Positions 11,833 to 22,952 of a DNA stretch of 64,000 nucleotides are shown in pieces (the stretch's first letter is position 1; every line of letters starts with the position of its first letter). The notes under the pieces are model-generated. The model had not been told where the DNA came from, searched no databases, and saw nothing but the letters and a program-made list of their open reading frames with translations. The DNA comes from Apiosordaria backusii (Eukaryota > Ascomycota > Sordariomycetes > Sordariales > Lasiosphaeriaceae), in the NCBI GenBank assembly GCA_030549205.1, contig JAUKTV010000015.1:868001-932000 (forward strand). The letters run 5' to 3'. Made by a program: the position numbers and the translations under genes.

Positions 11833-13266
11833 ATGATTCCGAAGGCCTCTTTCCAGACACAAGCCAACTTTCGTCCATTCCAGTTCGGGCCAGAGAGTAA
11901 CCCTGACAGAGATATCAAGCTCTATCACGTCTATGATGACTTCTCGCAAACGCCATACGAGGAAGGTTACGGTATCAGTGCCAGTATCTGGAGCCCCGTT
12001 GCGAGGAACCAGCGACCATGTGATGTTATCACTGGTGATTCGCTTTACCGGCATCTGAACTGGGCGAATCGGCATCCAACACCATACATCTCCCTCTGGG
12101 GCAGTTGGGAAGCTGCAGCGAAAGACGCTGAGCGCAGAGTTGCGCGGCCATGGGTGACAGTGGAGCTTCCGTCTGACATAGCATATGTTGATGCTGACGG
12201 AAACGAGAAGAGAGCATCCACGGGAAGACGATTGCGCGGTCAGGTCCACATTGCTACAATCTCTCTGCGCGAGCTTTTGCACAACACTGTTTTTGTGTTC
12301 CACCTCAGCCAGTACACATCTGCCTATGACTTTCCCGTCAAGGTTGAGAAGATTGTGAGAGACTACGCCGGAAACTTCGCTAGGACATACATCCAAACAG
12401 AGCTTAAGGCCGTGAAGCCCATCAGCCCCAACGAAGGGCTGGCCCTGTATTTTGTCCCAGACAGTGCGGTCACAAAGGTTACCACCTGGCGACCTTCGGC
12501 TTATCCTACTCCTCCGCCTCCTCTACTCAACCTCCGCGGGATCACTCCCCTGCCACCATTGAGTCCGCCGGCTCCAGTCATGAACTTGAACGCCCAACCT
12601 TCCCTCCGCCGGCGCCTTAGAGACCTGCGGCTTTTTGCAACCGACTACAAATATGCTCAAGGACACTATATAACCGCCGATGGTCGTATTCCTGTTCGCT
12701 GGACGCATGTCCGTCCGCTTCTTCGTCAGTCAACTCCTCGTACAGCTGACCTCTCAGCGTACTTGGAGTCCTTGGCACGGTCAGGCACAGTGGTCCCACA
12801 CTCTGTCCTGCTGAACATCGGGACACTGTGGATCCGTGATGAGGCAAGAGAAGCTAAAGACACCCTTTGGTCTTTGACCAAATCGATCGAAAGACTGGCC
12901 ACCAAATACGATGGAAGTTCATTGCTGGCCTCAAAAGACGCACGTCTCCTGGGTGACAGGGTTTACCAAGGCCTGCTGCTGCTCCTCACGTTTGGGGACC
13001 CAATTTGGAAGTATGCTGTAAAGCCGAAGCAGATCAAACGATTCCAAGATTTGGTGCTTCAGACATATCGACAGGAGATATTGTATCCGGGAGCAATGTG
13101 GACACGAATGCACGCAACATCGAACTCGAAGATTGTTCGCTTCACGGCATGGCTGGTGGAGCAAGAAGTTGTATCAATTGAAAACGTGGAGAGCAGCCGA
13201 CTGCCTATAGACTGGAACAAGGATCATCAATGGGTTTTGACGGATCATTTTGGACCTAAACAATGA
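11833..13266 (+). CDS. Conserved fungal protein of unknown function, paralog 2 (DUF7587-like N-terminal region)
   Basis: Single-exon frame of 477 residues. The ATG at 11833 (ACCCACCATGATT) is preferred; the frame extends upstream only to a TTG. It is homologous to the gene 0.3 kb upstream over its whole length: LYHVYDDFSQTPYEEGYGI, HLNWANRHPTPYISLW, an Ala/Arg-rich helix, ISPNEGLALYFVPDSAVTKV, then LGDRVYQGLL, GDPIW and a C-terminal IDW...DHQWVL. It has a proline-rich insert (PTPPPPLLNL to PPLSPPAP) that paralog 1 lacks. Base composition is normal and there are no RIP-type stops, so the two copies are diverged enough, or too short, to have escaped RIP. Function unknown; same caveats as paralog 1. 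Confidence 0.82.
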   Translation: MIPKASFQTQANFRPFQFGPESNPDRDIKLYHVYDDFSQTPYEEGYGISASIWSPVARNQRPCDVITGDSLYRHLNWANRHPTPYISLWGSWEAAAKDAERRVARPWVTVELPSDIAYVDADGNEKRASTGRRLRGQVHIATISLRELLHNTVFVFHLSQYTSAYDFPVKVEKIVRDYAGNFARTYIQTELKAVKPISPNEGLALYFVPDSAVTKVTTWRPSAYPTPPPPLLNLRGITPLPPLSPPAPVMNLNAQPSLRRRLRDLRLFATDYKYAQGHYITADGRIPVRWTHVRPLLRQSTPRTADLSAYLESLARSGTVVPHSVLLNIGTLWIRDEAREAKDTLWSLTKSIERLATKYDGSSLLASKDARLLGDRVYQGLLLLLTFGDPIWKYAVKPKQIKRFQDLVLQTYRQEILYPGAMWTRMHATSNSKIVRFTAWLVEQEVVSIENVESSRLPIDWNKDHQWVLTDHFGPKQ

Positions 13267-13375
13267 GGGGGAACGTCCATGTGGGTACTTGAAGGTAGTC
13301 TTTTTCTTATTGTAGCAAAGGGTTATTTCTTTAAAGTATTAAAATCAGCTGAATCCTCTGCCCAGGATGACTGAT

Positions 13376-13600
13376 GCCAATTCTCGTTGACGCCGTATAC
13401 CTATTTCTCTCTGGGATGGCCAGGATGCGGCGCTAAAAGAGGCTAGACGGAGATGCTTGACACTTGCGGAGGTTGAAGCAAGTGCGCTGCACATTGATTG
13501 GAGTGTGGACCATGACTGGGTTTTGCGTCACTATCTTGGGCCAAAGGTTGGGAATTATTGGACGAAGTACGGGATCGGCGACATCTGGAGGAATGGATGA
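13376..13600 (+). pseudogene. Third paralog, internally deleted remnant
   Basis: In one frame this stretch reads an N-terminal motif, PISLWDGQDAALKEARRR (TPYISLW...A..E..RR in the paralogs). It runs straight into EVEASALHIDW and DHDWVLRHYLGPK, which match the extreme C terminus of paralog 2 (VESSRLPIDW, DHQWVLTDHFGPK), then a short tail to TGA 13598-13600. About 300 codons between the two motifs are missing. A TGA at 13388-13390 lies where paralog 2 has the NRHPTP segment (CGT/CGA-like). Only 110 bases separate it from paralog 2, so it is the third member of a tandem array. Confidence 0.75.
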
Positions 13601-13964
13601 GGACTATTGATTGAATTGGACTCGAACATATGGCAGCCACACGATTTCAATTGGGGGAAATTGGAGAACATGGAAAGACAAGGTTCGCTTTCAAAGTCAT
13701 TTCATTCCTCAGTCATGATCCCTGGATAGGTACCCACCTACCTTGATCTCTTCTTATATGTTTTACAGACTATTGACAGTTCAAATCGATGCTTCACGAT
13801 GCAATCAAAACAGATCGAAAAGAGCAAGAAAGGGTTCAATTATAACCATAGTCGACCAAAGTGGTGCACTACCTCAGAAGGGCCCCTAGGTTCTCATCCA
13901 TCGGCAGTCTGCCCTATCAAGCCTTTTCAACATCCAACCCCTCCATCACCCCAACAGCTCCCAT
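13601..13964. other. Intergenic, convergent 3' regions
   Basis: The 3' sides of the tandem paralogs (plus strand) and the secreted-protein gene (minus strand) face each other here. I see no gene or clear regulatory element. Confidence 0.4.
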
Positions 13965-14339
13965 CTAGCAGTTGAGAACGGCATTGCCGCAGCCAGTGAC
14001 GACCTTGTTGACACCGGCGCTGGAGACGGCCTTGCTGGCGCTGCCGCAGTAGCGGCCCATGCTCTGTGAGATGGAGACGTTAGCAAGCTTGCATTTTGAG
14101 GAAGCAGGAGAGAGGGGGGAACATACGGTGCTGCCCTTGCAGAAGTTCACGCAGCAGCCATCACCGGCGCCGGACTCCCAGATCCAGGACTTGACGGTGA
14201 AACCAACGGAGCGGGAGCCGGCGGTGGTGTAGGTCTTCTGGGTGCCCTGGTAGTTGTCGGAGCTGTAGACGCTGAGTCTGTAGGCGGAAGAGGTACCGGC
14301 GAGGGCGGCGGTGGCAACGAGGATGCTGGACAGCTTCAT
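13965..14339 (-). CDS. Small secreted cysteine-rich protein (effector-like), with a predicted 63-bp intron
   Basis: The genomic frame is 124 codons. Residues 1-19 (MKLSSILVATAALAGTSSA) are a typical signal peptide, followed by YRLSVYSSDNYQGTQ. Minus-strand 14126-14064 is a textbook fungal intron: GTATGT donor, GCTAAC branch point, CACAG acceptor. Its 63 bp are phase 0 and stop-free, so splicing gives 103 residues and retention 124. The spliced mature protein has six Cys (CC, C, C, C, C), suiting three disulfides; retention adds two more. The DNYQG segment vaguely recalls beta/gamma-crystallin-like folds, which I cannot confirm. Small size, export and Cys content next to a repeat-rich region fit an effector or antimicrobial-type role, which is inference. 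Confidence 0.82.
   Translation of the reverse strand: MKLSSILVATAALAGTSSAYRLSVYSSDNYQGTQKTYTTAGSRSVGFTVKSWIWESGAGDGCCVNFCKGSTVCSPLSPASSKCKLANVSISQSMGRYCGSASKAVSSAGVNKVVTGCGNAVLNC
14064..14126 (-). other. Predicted spliceosomal intron in the secreted-protein gene
   Basis: Minus strand: GTATGT at 14126-14121, a GCTAAC branch site upstream of the acceptor, and CACAG ending at 14064. Length 63 is divisible by 3 and contains no stop, so a simple ORF call misses it. Confidence 0.8.
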
Positions 14340-14468
14340 TTTGGCGGTTTGTTTGTCTGGAAGACTTGGGTGATGATCTGAGCAAGTGTCTTGAGGAAGG
14401 TTGGACTGAGGCTTGATGCTTGGAGCTGATGATGAGACTTTCTGTTCAGATGTCGTGATGGTGGCTGT

Positions 14469-14477
14469 CTTTTATAG
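14469..14477 (-). promoter_or_regulatory. TATA-like box of the secreted-protein gene
   Basis: CTATAAAAG on the minus strand, about 130 bases upstream of the ATG at 14339. Position and sequence suit a core promoter; the transcription start was not determined. Confidence 0.5.
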
Positions 14478-17400
14478 ACAAAATCTGCCGTCACAAGCCT
14501 CTTTCGATCAACTTGATGAACGGCGCGCAGTCTTTCCGTCTTACTTCTCGGTGAAGCAGATCTGTGGAGTTCATGATGCGTGGCGAGAAATTGAAGCGTT
14601 GTACTGCAGTATGTTATTCGAATGTCATTGTCAACAGTACCACTACAGCCCCTTGGTATGTTGAATGACATAGCGTGTTCGACGTTTCATTGGAGGCTGT
14701 CAGCTATGTCTGCGGGCGGCCAATGGTTGAGCCGCGCTGGTCGAGGTCTGTTGCAACGTTGAGGGTACATGCGGGGCGGCTGCCAGCGTGTCTTCCTTCA
14801 GCTAGAGCCTCACAATCAGGTCACATCGATGTCTCGTACCACAGAACCTGCCAAGCGGTTCATGTCTTGGACTGGCATGCACTCCCATCCCCAAGGAATG
14901 CAAGGTGTCTGGTATCTGAGGTTTCAGAACTCACGTCATAAATCCTGAAAACAGACCTTGAGCCGTTCAAATGTATTGTGTATTGTGTACTCCCTAAAGC
15001 AGGTGTCTTAGGTATTACACAATATTTGTATTACTTGCGAGGTACTTTTGATAGATTAGTGGCGTTTAGGACTGTGTAACATGCATCTCAAAGGCACACC
15101 GTGATTCTTGGATCGGGTGATCGGTAAGTCGGCAAGCATGAAATGATCTGAGGGTGGTGGAGAGTCCCCGGCTCCCCGGGGACATGGTCTTGGCCCTTTC
15201 GCTTGACTAACACTCATAGGGAATGGTAGCACGGAGGTTCTATCCAGCTTCCTCCATGAGGCATGGGGTTTCGGTTATATGCAGGAACATCAATAATGGG
15301 TTGAAACTCGGTCGACGACCTGGTATTTTGGTCCTGGTGCAACGGTCGAGCCTCTCTCAGTAGATGGGACGACAAGGGATTGCAGAGTCCAGATGCTTGC
15401 CGCGGTTCTTTCAAGTTTTTCACATGCCATTGTTGTGTAATTATCCCTTGGGAGAACTCGTTGCTTGCCCCAGCCCCCATAGAGGTTTCAACCTGTGGGG
15501 CGCACCAATGCCATCTGAGCTTCTCCAGATTTGCTGTCCGTATCTCTCTTTAGAATTACGCCGATCTAGGGTCCACTTCCCGTAAGAAAAAAGGGCGATC
15601 TGGGGTGAGATCGTAGTAGCTTCTTGAACAGGGCTAGCGTACCCCGCTGAGCAGATGCTGGTACTGTTACAATATCGAATTGGAAGGGCAAAACGTGCCT
15701 TCATCACAGATCTGCAGTAGGTCCATTGACAACGAAGAATTTGACGAGCAGGCAGACCTGCCCGAATCGTACAAGATAGCTTTCTCGGCGCATATGCCTT
15801 TGGGGACGAGGGGCTGAATTAACACCGCTCGAAGGCAACAGCTTATCTACATTAGTGGCCCTGTTTGGTTGCCTGTTGTGTTTCTCCTGTGGATAACTTC
15901 AAAGGTTTTAAGAGGGGTTTTGAATTAGTATAGAGGAATTCCACCAACATTCTACCAAAACAGCTAAAGGTTTGGACGGGTCTTCTCTCGCTTACTCTTT
16001 TCTGAGTCGACTCTCTTTTGTGTATACTGTACAGCGGCTTTTCTTCCAGAGGTAACTAGCTCAAATGGTGTTAGGGGCCTTGGCTGTACCCCGCTAGATA
16101 AACAAACAAAGCCAAGAGCTGTAAGAAACATGAGCCAAGGACAGAAGCGTTTGCTGATCATTGCTACAACCAATGTTAGCTACCTACCTAGGCGAAGCGC
16201 TTGTTGCATCCCTTTCTCCCGTAAGCGCGGAGGGGGTTCTTTGACAAGAATCTTTTTGACGAGCTTCTGAAAACAGAAACCACCTCGGCATCAACCACAG
16301 ACGCTGCAATCACAATCCTAGGTTTAATTTCCCAGCTCGAATCTTCGCCAGCTCTGGCGTTGAGAGGCCGCCACCTCACACGGGGAGTCTAGGACTCTCT
16401 AAGTACCTGGTAGACACTGGAATGGCACGTGAATGAAGAGAGCAAAAGAGGGCGGTCAGGAGTCAGTGACGTCGAGGTGGCGGAGATCTTTCATCATGTT
16501 AATTGAGTTAGCAGTTGGATAGCACATATCCTGCCACAAGATACCAAACAGAGGCAAAGTGCTAGTGAGTGCCAAGTGATTGCAGATGGTTGATGGGCCA
16601 TTTGTTGCTCGCTTAACTCACAACCTGGAATGTTGATGTCATTGGAAAGAACACTTGATCACAAAGAGAGGGCCCCTAGAACCAGAACATAAAAAGGACC
16701 ACACTTTGCTGTTGTTTCTACAAGGCTTGCACTCACGTTGAATGACTTGACAGCACTTTGAGCTCAGGTGGGCCAGAACCTACCTACGTATAGCGCCTTG
16801 TCCTGGTTGCCTTGTGAGATGTGTGATCCACACAGAATAGAGAGTGATGATCTTTGGAGCTAAGGCGATGATGAAGCACGATGGACGGAAAACGATGTGG
16901 CTACGTGTGAGAAGTGGTGGCCTAACAAGACCATGATGTGAACCGATGCTTAAGAAATCAGGAGACGTGAGCTTCAAACTGAATGAAGTGGCTTGTTGGG
17001 AACATTAGCATGAAACCTCAACTCGGAACGGCAATGTTTGAGGAGATAGATACATTGAGGTGGTCCAGTGAGTATGTGCCTAACATCTAAAATAACCGGA
17101 GAATGGCTTTCTGTTGCCATGGTTGCTATTGCCAAGCTGCTTTATGTGGAAAGACTACATGTAGCCGCCTATCCTGGCCAGTGTCGAGTCTCGAGTGGCC
17201 AAAACTGAAGGGGTAGAAAGAGACAAAAACATTCATCAGGCAATGGCGGTACATCAAAAAGAAAAAGAGAAAAGAATAAGAGAGTGTGGGGAAATGAGCT
17301 CATAGATGTATGCCTGAATCTGAATCTGGTTTTGTGAGTAAGAATGAATATGAAGCAGGGGCTTGATGAAACTCTTAAGGCGCCTATTCATCCTACTAAT

Positions 17401-18463
17401 TTTGCCGCAACAAAGTCTAATAAGTGGCGCAAACTAACGGTCTCCTTGTTCTCCTGCAGAGAGATAGATGGTGGACTATACAAATCACCGAACATTACGC
17501 ATGGTGTCTGAACTCAGCGCAACGACTAGGTACAACTAAATAGTAACAAATATTTGCAATATCTCCATATTGAGCCTGACACAGAATGCGGTCTACTCTT
17601 ATAGGGCATAGTCTTCCTCGATCCCTATGGTCATGGCTTTAAGAAGTTTAGGATCGGACGAGGTAACCACACAGCTGGACATCTTCATGGATGGCTCTCC
17701 CAACTTGAACGAAGAACTTCAATGAGCCGGTTGTCTTCGTAGGAGTTCTGGCCCTAAAGGGTTGCGATTTGCCTAGGTACCTATATAGCCCTAACCCTCA
17801 ATACCAGGTATGATGTGTTGATTCAGCACCTCAGAGAGATCTGGACATCTACCATCCCAATGAGCCAAGCCTATACACAGTCCATTCTTGGCTCCTAACA
17901 TCTCATTGTTCTGGACAACGGGGGATCACACAGACTCTATACTGTGTCCGAATAAGAATGAAAATGTGAGCTCTTAACCCCTATTCTCAGCCCCACCTTT
18001 CAGTGTACCCCTTTTTGGCCCCTTGCTACAGTATCTACCCTAACCCTCGAGATATATCTAACGTTAAACCTTTCACGTCCCATATCATCCTTCTCCAAAC
18101 ACCATCATCATTACAAATCCGATTGATCCCCATCTCGGATTTAATCTACCGACCTTCTCTGCATGACCGTGCCAAATCTCTGGGACACCCAACCGAGTTG
18201 AAGTACCCCTCTTTTGCTCCAAGGCGTTCCCCACACCAACCTCCAACCTATCTCCATACTCCTCACTTGAGAGCTAGAATGTGACCACCAATGGAGCATA
18301 CTCAACCTCGCGCAACGGCAATAAATCAACGACCCAGCTGCCACAGGTGACCCGATTCCTAAGCTGGTGTAGTACGAAACTTTTGGGGCTGCCATTTGCT
18401 GATGCTCCTTCAGAGTTGGGCCCTATTCCACTATTCCTTATTCCTTAGTCTAATATTTTAGTT
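14478..18463. other. About 4 kb with no supported gene
   Basis: Only short overlapping frames (under 95 codons) on both strands, none with a recognisable domain, signal peptide or consistent codon pattern. Composition is normal and there is no RIP. An 8-bp GTCCCCGG / CCGGGGAC inverted repeat lies near 15163-15182. Non-coding RNAs or short spliced genes cannot be excluded. Confidence 0.5.
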
Positions 18464-18519
18464 TATTCTAGTACTATTCCGGCCTTTGGAATAGAATAGC
18501 CTGGAATAGTACTAGAATA
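18464..18519. repeat. 17-bp perfect inverted repeat at the edge of the AT-rich block
   Basis: TATTCTAGTACTATTCC (18464-18480) and its exact reverse complement (18503-18519) are separated by 22 bases. Similar CCTATTCC / GGAATAGG words surround it from 18422 to 18550, so this may be the end of a foldback or MITE-type element. No target duplication was recognised. Confidence 0.6.
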
Positions 18520-19408
18520 GGGAATAGGCCTATTTTACTAGCCGGAATAGGCAAAAAAAATTAGAATTTTTTATTATAGTATTTTTTATTATTTTTTTCT
18601 ATAATATAAAACTTACTGTCGCTGCATCTAGAAACGGCCTCCTCTTTAATCAGATATAGCGCTCTATTAAACCTATACGCTCATATAGCTTAACTACGGC
18701 TGTAATATAAATATAACCCCTTCTTGCTAACGTCCCTTTTTTATATTTACAACTTTTCTCCTTTACTCCATTTCCTTTATTTAATCCTTACTTCCTTATC
18801 TCTTTTTACCTTATTTACCTATTCTTCCTATTTCCTTTACTTACTTGCCTTTTTATTTATAACCTATCGGCCATTACTATAAACGCTTTAATACTTATTT
18901 CGCCCAGATTAAATGCCTTATCTTCTTTTATTAAATAGCAGCGATTTTAGGTTTTTATTTATATTTCATTAATTATAACTTTTAAGTCGACTCTATACTT
19001 AACTTTACAGTCGACTATAGTCTAACTTTAAACTTTCTTTTATATTTTAGACTACTTAATACTTACTTAGTTTTCCTCCTTAATAATATTTTACTTTATC
19101 TATCCTTTACTCTATTCTATTAAGGCATTTTTTTTAGTCTATAAAATTGGAACTTATATTTACTTAGTAAGTCCCTTACTTTCCAGTACAGTTTTTAAGA
19201 CCTATGTATCTTAACTAATTATAAAAATACTGTAAGTATCGATTATATTAAATACTGAAATATTAAAAGGCCTCTTTTCGTTAGGCCTATTTAAGCGTTT
19301 TAATTTATAAATCGGAAAACTTTTTTTAGCTATAATTAGACCGAATACTAATATGGTTATAGTAAGATATATAAGCGGCTAGTTATAGAAGCGGTAAAAT
19401 AGCCTTTT

Positions 19409-19617
19409 TGTGAGGGCAGCGTATTACGCAAGGCAAGGCACAAGCAAGTAATGGCTGATTCATAGGATTTTGATCTAAGGAAGAAAAGAAGAAAGGAATT
19501 GCTTGGGCCGCAGCCTTGTAAGTAAAATAAACAAATGCCCTACATCCGAAATAGGCTTAGTGCAGGGCAGAGAGCGGGGCAGGTCATAGACTAATGGGAC
19601 GCGCCAGGGCCGTGACA
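19409..19617. repeat. Solo LTR, 209 bp, with 5-bp TSD CTTTT
   Basis: GC-richer island starting TGTGAGGGC and ending GCCGTGACA, with imperfect terminal inversion. It is flanked directly by CTTTT at 19404-19408 and 19618-19622. TG...CA ends plus an exact 5-bp duplication support a solo LTR left by LTR-LTR recombination. It is far less mutated than its surroundings, so it probably inserted after them. Parent family not identified. Confidence 0.75.
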
Positions 19618-22180
19618 CTTTTGATCTAATTATAATCTATTATAGGCTAAAGTAGGTAGAAGTTATAAGGCCTTATTAGTAAAAGGCCTATACTCCCTGC
19701 TTAAGAGATAATGTAATTCTATTGCTTTTACTTTAACGACGGTAAGGTAGATTGGGCTTAAGGAGGAACTGGTTAGTAGAAACGATGATATTATACTTTA
19801 CTATAGGTAATATTAGAGACGGAATAAGGAGGAGAGGTGTATATAGACGGATGCGGGAAATTATATAGGAGAACTTATATTAATAGTACTTCGGTTAAAC
19901 TGCTCTAAGTAATCTTTAGCGATATTATAGATTATATGACTTTAATTAAGGGTTGTAATTTATAGCGATACGATATCCTGCGGTAGCTCCTCTTTTCTAG
20001 GCCTTACCTTTCTATCTTAGCAATTCTATAATTAGTAGAATTATAAGGGACCAGTAAATCGAGGTTTTATACTTCTGTTACCCCCGACCTCTGCACCCCT
20101 TAGGAACTGTATACGATGAGGTATTTTATAATTGAGTACGTTTTTTGTAAGCCTGTTGAGATGATGGAGTAGAGGAGAGAGTGGGAGGGCGGGTCCAGGC
20201 TCCTTGCTGATTCTAAGGTCTAGTTAGCTTTTATTTGCATATGTATATATTTCTTATTCCCCGATACCTTAGTAATATAAAGATGGCCAGTTTATACGCT
20301 AATGCTTCCGGGAAACTGTCCTTATTATAACCTTTAATAATCTTCTTTTTAATTTAATAATATAGTATTTTACTGGAAGTACGATAGTAATAGTTTACTT
20401 TAACTATTAGATTTTTTATATCCTTTTTATAGCGGTAAGTCTTAAGTTTATAAACCGTAGTTTTAGGGTTTAAAAGAAGAACCTTTTTATAGCGATTTTT
20501 AGAGTTCTTTTATGTTTGCCATTACTATAGGATATATATGATTTTTATTATAGTAGTATTAGAAAGTTATAGGCCGGTACTATCTTAATCTTAATTAATA
20601 ATAAGTTTAATAATTTTAACAGTTAATCTAATATATCTTTTAAATCGCTTAATAGGCTTTTATTAAATATATATAATAAGGTTAAATTTAGCCTTATTAT
20701 TGGTATAAGTATATATTTAAATATCGTATTTTTTAATAGGCTAATATATTAATATATTTAAGTAAGCAAAAGTATTAAGGCTACTTTTAACGGTTATAAT
20801 ATATTAAAGTCTTTAATTATTAATATAACCAATATAGTCAAAAAATCTCCTGCCTTACTTATAATTCTATACGCAGAGTAGGATAGACCAGTTCCGACAT
20901 TCCCGGTATCCCGCTATATGCTTATGTACGTAGGGTCGCTATATCGTTAGGGTAATGGATGTACCAGGCACCTGAACCTCTCTGCATCTTGCCGTTAGCT
21001 TCTAAATGCCAAGTCGCCTGAGGCTAAGGTGGATAATGAGGATAGCGAGCGTGAAAATGTGGAGCTGGCCGATGTTGGGCTGCCTTTGTAGATACCCTAT
21101 AGTTAAGATTGGATCGATTTCTGATGCGATGTTGGTAGATAATGCTATACTAATTTTAAAGTAGACTACCGCCTTACCTTTTTTTAAATTTTAAATAATA
21201 GAGGAGAGTAGAATAGGATGTGTTTTGCTGTGCTGCTGTAAGGAGTAGAGTGCTGGATATGTATACCTATATTGCTAGATGAGAGTATTAGTAAGTTTGA
21301 GCCAGCAGATATTAAGGTATGCTTTTAATCCTAAAGTCTATATAGTGTTACTTCTGGTTATAGAGTTAATTTATAATTTAGTAATTGCTATCTTTTTTAA
21401 TATAATAATTACTATAACGATAGGGATTAAGTAAGTAATTTAAAATAATATTATCTTTTTATTTTAGATAATAGAGGAAAGTAGAATAAGGATAGTTTTA
21501 TTATATAGTTATAAGTATAAAAGGGTTAGGTAAGTATATTAAAGTTATTAGAGGATAAGAGTAATAACGATTGTAAGATAGTTTATATTAAGCTATTTAT
21601 ATAGCTGTCTGTTAATTAAAAGTAGGTTAATTTTTAATAAAATATCGGCTATCATTTATATTAACGATATTATAATACCGATAGTAAGGAGGATTGCTCC
21701 TTTATTATAGAGAGTGATGTTAAGTAAAGTAAGGATAAGGATGTTGTTTAACTGCTACGAGGGAAGCGCTGTAAGATAAATACTTTAGCCCCTACTAAGT
21801 GGTAAATACGCCTGCATTGCATTAACTCCCCAGCATTATAGGCTTAAAGACTACTATTAAATTAAGGCTTAAGTCGCCGTTAAAGTCAATATAGTATTTT
21901 TAAGCTGCAATTTTTAAGGATGTCTGCTTTAAAAGAGAAGATAGTTAAGGTTACTTTTGTAAGTTTTAAGGAATAGTTATTTAAAGCGGTCTTTAAGTGC
22001 GTTTGGGTGAATAGTATAGTAACTTTTTAGGTAGAGTTTTTGTAGAATTTTTATATAAATTACGGACGAAATGACCGTATATTAGAAGGTCTGTAGTGTA
22101 AGTTATTAATAGTAAGGACTTTTTTGATAGGGCGTGCTTTACCTTTAGGAGTTATTTTTATAGTTAAAGAGATTCGAGAA

Positions 22181-22345
22181 GATAAGTATTTTTAAGTCGA
22201 GGAGATTTTAGACTTATAATATAAAGGAAGGCGGATGGAGTATTTAGTTAAGTAGGTAGGGTATGGATATAAGGACAATATCTGGGAATTTACTGTATAT
22301 TTTAAATAATGTTTTAAGGTTTTATAGTAATTTAATTAGATAAAG
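22181..22345 (+). pseudogene. Chromodomain at the C terminus of a chromovirus integrase
   Basis: The frame reads VEEILD, YKGRRMEYLVK, VGYGY, DNIWE, then KGL, with stops where Trp, Arg or Gln codons are expected. This is the chromodomain pattern (EYLVKWxGYxxEDNTWEP) of chromoviral integrases, which target insertion to marked chromatin. It is nonfunctional here. It fixes the strand of the surrounding element. Confidence 0.75.
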
Positions 22346-22952
22346 GGATTGTATATAACCTCTTAAATATAGATTTGAGGTTGAATTTAGGGATAGTTGG
22401 TTGGTGTGTACTTTAGGTAGTTTGTTGAATTGCTAGTAAATAGAGCAGGTATTTGTGTGTATTTTATGTGATATTCATAAAGGAACGCTATTTTGTGAGC
22501 GTAGACTTTAGATACGGGGTATAATCTTCTCTGTAAAGGGCTGAAGTCGAAATAAAGAAGTTCTTTTTAGTCTTTATCTGCTACTGTTTGGTAATGTCTT
22601 ACTATTTACTCTAAGGCCTGCGTTGTAGGAAGCTAATATCGTAGCAAAAGCTGAGGAGTGTAGCCTGATTACACAGGGTATAAGGCGTGGGTGTCCTGTC
22701 TCCCGATGGTTGTTGGTGGTGCTGCTGCACTATGTCTTGCAGCGCAAGAGAGAGTACCATACCATTCGTCGACAGCTGCGCCACAGCTGGGTCGTGAGCA
22801 ATCGACAGCCAAACAAGCAAGACCACAGTTTTCAGCCACCGCTGCGCGATAACTGCACAGAATGCCACTGTTAAATTCCGTCGTTGCTGCCGTTGCAATG
22901 GCATCCCCTCTTCCCGGCAAGCATCGTTATTCAAGCAACCTCTACCGAAAAC
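22346..22952. other. Chromovirus 3' region passing into the NLR upstream region
   Basis: Moderately AT-rich to about 22640, then about 50% GC. The GC-rich part lies directly upstream of the NLR start and may be its promoter. A 107-codon minus-strand frame (22611-22934) resembles nothing I know and probably has no product. Confidence 0.4.

Larger units (their letters stand above)
18560..22345 (+). mobile_element. Degraded chromovirus (Ty3/gypsy) sequence, mosaic (element E)
   Basis: AT-rich, stop-rich DNA with patches of milder composition (for example 20870-21110). The only domain I can read is a chromodomain at the 3' end (22181-22345). The left end is set by the composition change and may include more than one element; a solo LTR interrupts it at 19409-19617. 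No paired LTRs were recognised. Confidence 0.5.

Noticed and set aside
18003..18284. 93-codon frame
   Set aside because: Low-complexity composition without signal peptide or domain; no support.
22611..22934. 107-codon minus-strand frame as a gene
   Set aside because: No recognisable domain; it opposes the NLR promoter region and overlaps the NLR transcript side.
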